NCBI GenBank assembly: GCA_018262455.1
Contig: JAGSPR010000538.1
Location: 1-5,308 of the forward strand
Length of the DNA: 5,308 nt
Source of the DNA: Deltaproteobacteria bacterium
GTDB taxonomy: Bacteria; Myxococcota; Polyangia; Haliangiales; Haliangiaceae
Direction of reading: 5' to 3'
Positions within the stretch are counted from its first letter, which is position 1. Every line of letters begins with the position of its first letter. Under the pieces are notes generated by a model, which was not told where the DNA came from, searched no databases, and saw only the letters and a list, made by a program, of their open reading frames with translations. The position numbers were made by a program, and so were the translations under genes. Below are positions 1-4,255 of the stretch, one piece after another.

Positions 1-328
1 TCCGGCGGCGACGATTAGTCAGGAAACGTCCACGACAGGCTCTGGTCGTCCCGGGGGCCGAAGTTCGAGTACCCCAAGCTGCGAGTCGCGCGGAAGTCAC
101 GCACGTGTGCTGAAACTTCGTACGAGCCGCAGGCGTCGTGCGGTCACGATCGCGAACGAAGGACAGCGGGAGGTTCGCAGGGCGGCCGGTGGTCGTCATG
201 GTCTCCTCCCGTGTCGTGTTGAGGACAGCGTGGCCCCCGCGCGTGGCGCGACGTCGAAGGGGGCGAAACGTCGGCGCAACTTCGCGGAGACAATCATCAG
301 CATCGTGCCGACGACGGGACAGCACCAG

Positions 329-360
329 CACCCGTCACAAAGGGTGGCAGTTCTGTCACC
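329..360. promoter_or_regulatory. Overlapping dyads and GTCAC direct repeats upstream of the regulator gene
   Basis: Two inverted repeats share their middle arm. The first is CACCC (329-333) with GGGTG (342-346), separated by 8 bases. The second is GGTGGCAG (343-350), TT, CTGTCACC (353-360), matching at 7 of 8 pairs. The same block contains two direct GTCAC copies at 334-338 and 355-359, 21 bases apart, or about two helical turns. OmpR/PhoB-family regulators commonly bind direct repeats, and CTGTCA-type half-sites resemble those of the Pho box, although the usual Pho spacing is 11 bases. The block ends about 54 bases before the regulator start. An autoregulatory operator is an inference; a mutually exclusive hairpin pair in a leader RNA is the alternative. 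Confidence 0.35.
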
Positions 361-408
361 GTCCGGATGCAGACCCGAATCGGGGCATTCACGTGGCCTC
401 TCTATCGT

Positions 409-412
409 GAGG
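409..412 (+). promoter_or_regulatory. Candidate ribosome binding site, GAGG
   Basis: GAGG lies 1 base before the GTG at 414, which is too close to serve it, and 10 bases before the in-frame GTG at 423, which is acceptable. If this is the real Shine-Dalgarno sequence, the regulator starts three codons later than annotated, at 423. Confidence 0.35.
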
Positions 413-413
413 T

Positions 414-1136
414 GTGTACGCCGTGCCTGCCGGAGATGCCCATCTGCAGCCGATCGAGCCGGTCCGGGTCGGCGTCGTCACCCTCGTGACGACCGCGACG
501 ACCCAGCTGGTCGTGGCCGAGCTTCGCCGGGGCGCGATCCAGGTCGAGCTGGTCACCGCGGACGTGCTGCACTCACCACCCTCGATGCCGGTCTACGTCA
601 TCAGCGTCGACCCGCCGATCGCGGGCGTGCTCGCCGACAAGATCGTCGCCTGGGCGCTCGCGAGCGAGCTGCGCCCCGGGCTGATCGCGCTGATCGAGGA
701 CGGGGCCGTGCGGGACTGCGAGGCGGTGCTCGCCGCCGGCTTCGATGATGCCGTCGTCACGCCGATCAGCGCGCGCGAGCTCGCAGGTCGCGTCCGCGCG
801 GTGCATCGCCGCGTTCACTGGAAAGGTGTCGCGAACGGCCGGATGCGGTTCGGCGAGCTCACGCTCGATCTGTACGGCCGCGCGCTGTGGGTCCTGGGCA
901 AGACGATCGCGCTGACCTCGATCGAGCTCGCGGTGCTGCGCGAGCTGATGAAGGCGCGCGGGCGGCCGCTGTCCCGCGCCGAGCTGCTCGACGCGGCGTG
1001 GGGGGAAGGCGAGCTCGAGGTGTCGGAGCGCGCGGTGGACAACGTCATCCTGCGGTTGCGCCGCAAGCTGCCGCGCCCGGAGCTGATCGAGACGGTTCGC
1101 AGCGTCGGGTTCCGGCTCGCCGCCCGGATGCCCTGA
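414..1136 (+). CDS. OmpR/PhoB-type winged-helix response regulator with degenerate receiver domain
   Basis: Probable cytoplasmic DNA-binding transcription regulator, 240 residues, the usual length for an OmpR/PhoB response regulator. The C-terminal half (about 144-238) is a clear Trans_reg_C winged helix: a beta strand FGELTLDL, then ALTSIELAVLRELM, RPLSRAELLDAAWG, the recognition-helix region ERAVDNVILRLRRKL, and the wing ending IETVRSVGFRL. The N-terminal half (about 17-133) looks like a receiver fold; its end, AGFDDAVVTPISARELAGRVRAV, matches the last strand and helix of receivers. D66 in YVISVDPP could be the phosphoacceptor. The acidic pair expected after strand 1 is absent, and the Lys of the usual K-P motif is Thr116-Pro117. 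Phosphorylation-independent or atypical control is therefore likely. No histidine kinase gene is adjacent. The start is GTG; GTG at 423 is an alternative with better ribosome-binding-site spacing. The family call is firm; the target genes are unknown. Confidence 0.87.
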   Translation: MYAVPAGDAHLQPIEPVRVGVVTLVTTATTQLVVAELRRGAIQVELVTADVLHSPPSMPVYVISVDPPIAGVLADKIVAWALASELRPGLIALIEDGAVRDCEAVLAAGFDDAVVTPISARELAGRVRAVHRRVHWKGVANGRMRFGELTLDLYGRALWVLGKTIALTSIELAVLRELMKARGRPLSRAELLDAAWGEGELEVSERAVDNVILRLRRKLPRPELIETVRSVGFRLAARMP

Positions 1137-1218
1137 GAAACATCTCCAAGCTCTCTCGGGCTCGCGGGTCACACGTACGACCCCCGACGTGCCGCGCGAA
1201 CCCGCGTGGAGTGGTGGG

Positions 1219-1233
1219 GCACGCGCGCGCGCA
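1219..1233. other. Short alternating purine-pyrimidine tract
   Basis: A 15-base strictly alternating purine-pyrimidine run, mostly CG steps, lies in the 182-base gap between the regulator and the hemerythrin gene. Such tracts can adopt left-handed DNA under negative supercoiling, but in GC-rich DNA one this short can arise by chance. I saw no other feature in the gap (1137-1307), in particular no T-tailed hairpin. Confidence 0.2.
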
Positions 1234-1307
1234 GGACCTGGGAGGCTCGCGGGAGCGGTGTGCCGTGCGCTCACGCACGATGAACGCGCTTGGTCCGCGG
1301 TGTGCTC

Positions 1308-1311
1308 GGAG
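1308..1311 (+). promoter_or_regulatory. Ribosome binding site GGAG that fixes the hemerythrin start
   Basis: GGAG ends 7 bases before the ATG at 1319, which is ideal spacing. The other in-frame ATG, at 1280, has no comparable motif at a workable distance. The site therefore favours 1319 as the start of the hemerythrin-like gene. Confidence 0.6.
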
Positions 1312-1318
1312 CTTCGGC

Positions 1319-1798
1319 ATGACGATCTTCGAGCTGCTGGAGCACAAGCATCAGGAGCTCGCCCGGCTGTTCCGTGATGTCGACCATGCGGTGGCCGCGT
1401 CGAAGCACCGGCTGGCCCACGCGGTGTTCCGCGAGCTCTCGGTCAAGTTGATCGCGTGCCTGCGGGCGGAGCATGCCGTCGTGTATCCACAGTTTGCGTA
1501 CCTCGCGCGGCTCGAGACCGAGATCGCCGAGGCCTCCCGGGAGCACGACGTGATGGAGCGCACGATCAACCACATCCGGCTCGCGATGCTGACCCCGGAC
1601 GACTGGCACGAGGCCGTCAAGCGCTTGCACTCGCAGGTCGTCGCGCACGCGATCACCGAGCAGTGGGTGCTGTTTCCGATCGCGACACTCGCGCTCAGTG
1701 CCAACGAGCTTCGCGCGATCGGCGTGCAGTTCCTGGCCTACGAGCCGATCGCGGCGTCGGTCGCCGGGCCATCGATCACGTACGACGGCGCTGCCTGA
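1319..1798 (+). CDS. Hemerythrin-like domain protein
   Basis: Predicted soluble cytoplasmic protein of 159 residues: a single hemerythrin (HHE) four-helix bundle, a fold that usually holds a non-heme di-iron centre binding O2 or reacting with NO or peroxide. Visible family marks are LLEHKHQELARLF at the start of helix A (H9, H11), CLRAEHAVVYP (47-57) where family members usually have HxxxEExxxxP, REHDVMER (74-81, H76), and HAITEQWVLFP (110-120, H110 and E114 in HxxxE). The first HxxxE is altered: position 47 is Cys, encoded by TGC at 1457-1459, while E51 is kept and H52 follows it. The metal site may therefore be incomplete or mixed-ligand. The start at 1319 is chosen for its GGAG and because the domain begins immediately; ATG at 1280 would add 13 residues. 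The gene follows the regulator on the same strand after 182 bases, so co-transcription is possible but unproven. It converges with the peroxiredoxin gene. Confidence 0.8.
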   Translation: MTIFELLEHKHQELARLFRDVDHAVAASKHRLAHAVFRELSVKLIACLRAEHAVVYPQFAYLARLETEIAEASREHDVMERTINHIRLAMLTPDDWHEAVKRLHSQVVAHAITEQWVLFPIATLALSANELRAIGVQFLAYEPIAASVAGPSITYDGAA

Positions 1799-1838
1799 CC
1801 CGGGTCATGCCCTCGTCGCCGTGCGGCAGCGCTCGTCG

Positions 1839-1850
1839 GCGCCGTGGCGC
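1839..1850. terminator. Weak hairpin between convergent genes
   Basis: GCGCC-GT-GGCGC forms a perfect 12-base dyad (effectively a four-pair stem with a four-base loop) in the 61-base gap between the convergent hemerythrin and peroxiredoxin stops. It has no T-tract on either side, so it is at best a weak, unproven bidirectional stop. Rho-dependent termination is equally possible. Confidence 0.2.
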
Positions 1851-1859
1851 GCGTGCGTG

Positions 1860-2324
1860 CTACCCGAGCGCCTTCACGGCCTCGACCACCGCCGCGACGT
1901 GACCCTTGACGCTGACCTTGGGCCAGTGCCTGGCGACCTTGCCGTCCTTGCCGATCAGCACCGTCGACCGGATGATGCCCTTGGACTTCTTGCCGTAGAG
2001 CACCTTGTCGCCCCACGCCCCGTACGCCTCCATCACCTTGCCGTCGGCGTCGGTGAGCAGCGGGAACGTGAGCGCGTGCTTGTCGCGGAACTTGCCGTGC
2101 GTGTCGATCGAGTCCTTGCTGACGCCGAGCACGACCGCACCGAGCTTGGTCAGCGCCGGCAGCGCGTCCCGGAACTCCTGGGCCTCGACGGTGCAGCCCG
2201 GCGTGTTGTCACGCGGATAGAAATACAAGACCACGATCTTGCCGGCGTGATCGGAGAGCTTGAGCTTGCCGCCATCGGACGACGCCAGCGTGAACGCCGG
2301 GGCCTTCTTGCCAACTTCGACCAT
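1860..2324 (-). CDS. bcp: Peroxiredoxin, PrxQ/BCP type, lacking the usual resolving cysteine
   Basis: Cytosolic thiol peroxidase (thioredoxin fold, AhpC/TSA family) that reduces H2O2 and organic hydroperoxides; 154 residues, the normal length for bacterioferritin-comigratory protein/PrxQ. The active site is YPRDNTPGCT (36-45): Pro37, Thr41 and peroxidatic Cys44 form the PxxxTxxC signature, and Arg119 in GIIRSTVLIGKDGK is the conserved arginine. Many PrxQ proteins have a resolving Cys five residues after the peroxidatic one; here it is Gln49, and Cys44 is the only cysteine in the protein. It should therefore be a 1-Cys enzyme needing an outside thiol as reductant. The ATG at 2324 puts the domain start (VGKKAPAFTL) right at the N-terminus; a GTG five codons upstream (2339) is possible, and neither has a clear Shine-Dalgarno sequence. 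A long open frame runs upstream but has no family content. Divergent from the HMA lipoprotein gene across 55 bases. Confidence 0.93.
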   Translation of the reverse strand: MVEVGKKAPAFTLASSDGGKLKLSDHAGKIVVLYFYPRDNTPGCTVEAQEFRDALPALTKLGAVVLGVSKDSIDTHGKFRDKHALTFPLLTDADGKVMEAYGAWGDKVLYGKKSKGIIRSTVLIGKDGKVARHWPKVSVKGHVAAVVEAVKALG

Positions 2325-2379
2325 GTCGCCAGGTATCACGCTGCGCTGCAGACCGGGGCGCCGTGGTACACGATCGGTC
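2325..2379. promoter_or_regulatory. Short divergent intergenic region
   Basis: These 55 bases separate the divergent starts of the peroxiredoxin and HMA lipoprotein genes, so any promoters for the two must sit here or run into the genes. I could not identify a convincing -35/-10 pair or a dyad typical of a MerR or Fur operator. The regulatory role is inferred from layout only. Confidence 0.3.
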
Positions 2380-2853
2380 ATGCGGATCTCGCTGCTCGTC
2401 CTCCTGGGTTCGATCCTCCTCGCCTGTGAGACCTCCGACTCGGCGGAGCACTCGGCCCAGGTCGTCGCGGCGCGGCAGGCCGAGATCCACGCCCAGGCGA
2501 TGCCGGCGGCGCTGTCGTTGACCGCCGCCAAGCCCGACTCGAGCTGCGGTGGCGGCGCGACCTGCGGCGGCTCGTGTGGGGGATCGTGTGGCGGTGGCGC
2601 TGCAAGTGCGGTCCAGTGGGCCGAGGTCCCGGCGGGCGCCCGGTGGGCGAAGCTCCAGGTCACCGGCATGCACTGCGGCGGGTGCGCGCGCCGGATCGAG
2701 CGTGCGCTCGCCAAGGTCGACGGGGTGGTGGGCGTCGAGATCGACGTCGCGACCGGCTCGGTCAAGGTCGCCGTCGCCAGCACGATCGACCCGACCGACG
2801 CCCGTGGCCTGGTCAAGCCGGCGATCGACGCGCTTGGGTACCAGGTCCGCTGA
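2380..2853 (+). CDS. Lipoprotein with Cys/Gly-rich linker and C-terminal heavy-metal-associated (HMA) domain
   Basis: Exported, lipid-anchored metal-binding protein, 157 residues. Residues 1-15 are a lipoprotein signal (MRISLLVLLGSILLA) with lipobox L-L-A-C16; Glu at +2 gives no inner-membrane retention signal, so the outer membrane is likely in a Gram-negative. Residues 17-55 are polar and probably flexible. Residues 56-73 form a Cys/Gly linker with Cys at 56, 62, 66 and 70. Residues 88-157 are a complete HMA domain (beta-alpha-beta-beta-alpha-beta) with the metal motif GMHCGGC (96-102) and the family ending DALGYQVR. HMA domains bind Cu(I), Hg(II) or similar soft metals through the two Cys; the periplasmic MerP is the closest functional analogue. 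The signal peptide decides the start, although the frame is open further upstream. The next gene begins 20 bases downstream. A role in metal scavenging or delivery is inferred; the metal cannot be told from sequence. Confidence 0.85.
   Translation: MRISLLVLLGSILLACETSDSAEHSAQVVAARQAEIHAQAMPAALSLTAAKPDSSCGGGATCGGSCGGSCGGGAASAVQWAEVPAGARWAKLQVTGMHCGGCARRIERALAKVDGVVGVEIDVATGSVKVAVASTIDPTDARGLVKPAIDALGYQVR
2563..2598 (+). repeat. Three 12-base units encoding Cys-Gly-Gly-Ser/Gly
   Basis: Inside the HMA lipoprotein gene, three tandem units encode CGGS, CGGS and CGGG (residues 62-73). The codons differ between units (TGC GGC GGC TCG; TGT GGG GGA TCG; TGT GGC GGT GGC), so the protein repeat is kept while the DNA repeat has drifted. 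A related unit, Cys-Gly-Gly-Gly, precedes at residues 56-59. Confidence 0.7.
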
Positions 2854-2873
2854 ACCGCTGCTACGCTAGCGAG

Positions 2874-3197
2874 ATGCTTCGCGCGGCACTGCTGGTTGGC
2901 CTCATCGTCCTCCCTGTCTCGAGCGCCTGCGCCGGCGGCTCGTCGCGCACACCGCGGTGGCCGAAGTCGCACGTCGCCGAGACCGATGGCGGCGAGAGCC
3001 TCGCGCCGCGTCAGGCGAGCTCGATCGCGGCGATCGAGAAGTCCGCCGTGGTCGAGATCGTCGAAGACAAGCCGGCGGCCAGGGCCGAGAAGCCTGCCGA
3101 GGCAACGACGGCTGCCGCGCCGACGGTCGTCGTGGTGCCACTGACGAACGACGTGATCACGACCGAAGACATCGTGATCGAGATCGACGACGAGTAG
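2874..3197 (+). CDS. Small exported protein of unknown function with acidic C-terminus
   Basis: I do not recognise a family. The 107-residue product has an N-terminal export signal (MLRAALLVGLIVLPVSSACA). Cys19 could be lipidated, but position -3 is Ser rather than Leu/Val/Ile, so signal peptidase I cleavage after Ala18-Cys19-Ala20 is an alternative. Residues 22-60 are polar; 61-83 are rich in Ala, Glu, Lys and Pro, like a periplasmic tether; 84-103 alternate hydrophobic and polar residues (PTVVVVPL, then TTEDIVIEI), suggesting two beta strands; the protein ends in Asp-Asp-Glu. Third positions are strongly G/C, which supports real coding. It starts 20 bases after the HMA lipoprotein gene on the same strand, so the two are probably one transcription unit and may act together at the envelope. 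No clear Shine-Dalgarno sequence; the ATG is chosen because the signal peptide begins there. Its tail is partly repeated at 4192-4236. Confidence 0.65.
   Translation: MLRAALLVGLIVLPVSSACAGGSSRTPRWPKSHVAETDGGESLAPRQASSIAAIEKSAVVEIVEDKPAARAEKPAEATTAAAPTVVVVPLTNDVITTEDIVIEIDDE
3150..3194 (+). repeat. Imperfect direct repeat, copy 1 (tail of the small exported protein gene)
   Basis: This 45-base stretch encodes the last residues of the small exported protein before its stop (…TTEDIVIEIDDE). It matches 4192-4236 at 36 of 45 positions without gaps, including a 16-base identical core (catcgtgatcgagatc). It ends 5 bases before the last codon of the VOC gene on the other strand. Confidence 0.5.
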
Positions 3198-3199
3198 GG

Positions 3200-3979
3200 C
3201 TAGGACTTCGGAGGCGTCACGAGCGCGAACGCGGCGCCCTGCGGATCCATGAGCTGCACGATGCGCTGGCCGCCGGGGACGTCCATCGGCCCGTTGAGCA
3301 CGCGTGCGCCCTTGGCCTTCGCGCGCGCGAGCGTGGCTTCGAGATCCTCCGTCGTCACGTAGAACATCCACGACGGCGGCACCTCGCGACCGTCGGGGGT
3401 CTTCATGCCGTCCGGCTTCGTCATCATCCCGCCGAGCTGCTTGCCGTCGCGTCCCCACAGCAGATAGGTACCCATCGGACCCATGTCGAGCGCGCCGAGC
3501 TTGTCCCAGCCGGCGATCTGGCGATAGAACTCGAACGCGGCCTCGTGGTCGGTCGTGTAGAGCTCGTGCCACGAGAACTCTCCGGGCTTCGTCGGGTCGT
3601 GCGCCTGCATGTCGCCGGTCGGGGTGAACACGGCGACCACCGCCCCCTGTGGATCCGCGATCACCGCGAACCGCCCGACGGTGGGGACGTCCTCCACCAC
3701 GTAGATCTTGCCGCCGAGCTGTTTCACCTTCGCGACCGTCTCGTCGACATTCGCGACCTGGATGTTCGCCTGCCAGTACGGCGGCGTTCCCATCTGCTTC
3801 GCCGCGTCCGGCAACCGCGTCACCCCGCCGAGCGGGCCCTGACTGCCGACCCACATCGTGTAGTCGTCGGTGCCGAACGGCTGGGTCTTCCATCCGATGA
3901 CCTCCGAATAGAACGCGATCGCGCCCTTCGGATCGGTCGTCAACAGCTCGTACCAGACAAGGCGGCCGGTCTGCGTCAT
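3200..3979 (-). CDS. VOC (glyoxalase/bleomycin-resistance/dioxygenase fold) family protein with two tandem domains
   Basis: Probable cytosolic protein of 259 residues with two VOC domains, at about 6-120 and 134-257. The internal repeat is plain: WYELLTTD (9-16) against WHELYTTD (137-144), both followed by an AFYSEVIGW or EFYRQIAGW helix, and DPQGA at 109-113 and 245-249 on the last strand of each domain. Two-domain proteins of this size are widespread in actinobacteria and myxobacteria and are often annotated as glyoxalase-like or hydroxylase without a known substrate. VOC domains place metal ligands on these beta strands; E11, H138 and E139 are candidates, but the ligand set is not complete enough to name a reaction. 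The ATG at 3979 begins right at the domain and has no clear Shine-Dalgarno sequence. Convergent with the small exported protein gene, with only 2 bases between stop codons. No functional link to its neighbours is evident. Confidence 0.9.
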   Translation of the reverse strand: MTQTGRLVWYELLTTDPKGAIAFYSEVIGWKTQPFGTDDYTMWVGSQGPLGGVTRLPDAAKQMGTPPYWQANIQVANVDETVAKVKQLGGKIYVVEDVPTVGRFAVIADPQGAVVAVFTPTGDMQAHDPTKPGEFSWHELYTTDHEAAFEFYRQIAGWDKLGALDMGPMGTYLLWGRDGKQLGGMMTKPDGMKTPDGREVPPSWMFYVTTEDLEATLARAKAKGARVLNGPMDVPGGQRIVQLMDPQGAAFALVTPPKS

Positions 3980-4255
3980 GCGGCGAGCATCGTCAAACTC
4001 GGTCCGGAGGGCAATCGGGAGCGGGGGGCCAGTTCGCGGTGGCTGGTTGCTGGGCGCAGCGCGGACGCTGGTGGAGAACGCGGGCCCCGCGGGGGGACCG
4101 ACGTGCCCGCTGCGGAACTGCGCGCGGCGAGGGGGTCCTCCGGCGGGCGCGCCGCGGGTGACGAGGGTAGAGCGCTCGCGGGTCGAAGAGCGACGGACTC
4201 ACAACCGAAGCCATCGTGATCGAGATCTGCGAGCAGCGAAGTCGCGAACGTGCTC
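3980..4255. other. Intergenic region with a degenerate gene tail
   Basis: These 276 bases lie upstream of the VOC gene and downstream of the beta-helix gene, both on the minus strand. I see no supported gene. A minus-strand frame ending at 3976 overlaps the beta-helix gene end and shows no family resemblance. The stretch holds the second copy of the 45-base repeat (4192-4236) and several GC-rich runs, and no clear T-tailed terminator for the beta-helix gene. Confidence 0.45.
4192..4236 (+). repeat. Imperfect direct repeat, copy 2 (remnant resembling the tail of the small exported protein gene)
   Basis: It matches 3150-3194 at 36 of 45 positions. In the matching frame it reads LTTEAIVIEICEQ, against ITTEDIVIEIDDE in the intact gene, so frame and most residues are preserved. 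The frame is broken by a TAG at 4168-4170 and has no start codon between it and the similarity, and it runs on past the point where the intact gene stops. The simplest reading is a remnant of a duplicated copy; chance similarity between codon-biased sequences cannot be excluded. Confidence 0.4.

Larger units (their letters stand above)
1..413. other. Upstream region with no supported gene
   Basis: I cannot support a gene in this stretch. The two plus-strand reading frames that stay open here show no family resemblance. One is very Arg-rich and runs into the regulator gene at 414 in the wrong frame; the other stops at 410. The first six codons in frame 1 read Ser-Gly-Gly-Asp-Asp-stop (1-18), which could be the end of a gene lying left of the window, but six codons are too few to call. 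On the minus strand, 15-143 is open and ends in TAA at 15-17, with no ATG; it is discussed as a finding. The part nearest the regulator holds a dyad and direct-repeat block at 329-360. No convincing sigma-70 -35/-10 pair was seen. Confidence 0.5.

Noticed and set aside
343..360. Sigma-54 promoter (TGGCA with a downstream GC element)
   Set aside because: TGGCAG is present, but the required TTGC element at the right distance is missing.
107..748. Long plus-strand frame of 213 codons
   Set aside because: Extremely Arg-rich, out of frame with the well-supported regulator gene that it overlaps from 414, and with no family resemblance; it is a high-GC shadow.
887..1318. N-terminal extension of the hemerythrin frame
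   Set aside because: The frame is open back to 887, but that part overlaps the winged-helix coding region and has no hemerythrin content; GGAG before 1319 and the domain boundary place the start there.
1837..1852. Strong intrinsic terminator between hemerythrin and peroxiredoxin genes
   Set aside because: The dyad at 1839-1850 has too small a loop and no T-tract on either side, so I list it only as a weak hairpin.
2325..3893. A 677-codon minus-strand frame that would fuse a long N-terminal extension to the peroxiredoxin
   Set aside because: The extension is antisense to the HMA lipoprotein and small exported protein genes and overlaps the VOC gene out of frame. It is Arg/Ala-rich without domains, and only the last 154 residues are a protein family.
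2957..4219. A 420-codon plus-strand frame
   Set aside because: It is Arg/His/Asp-rich, mirrors the VOC gene on the opposite strand, and shows no domain, as expected for an antisense shadow in high-GC DNA.
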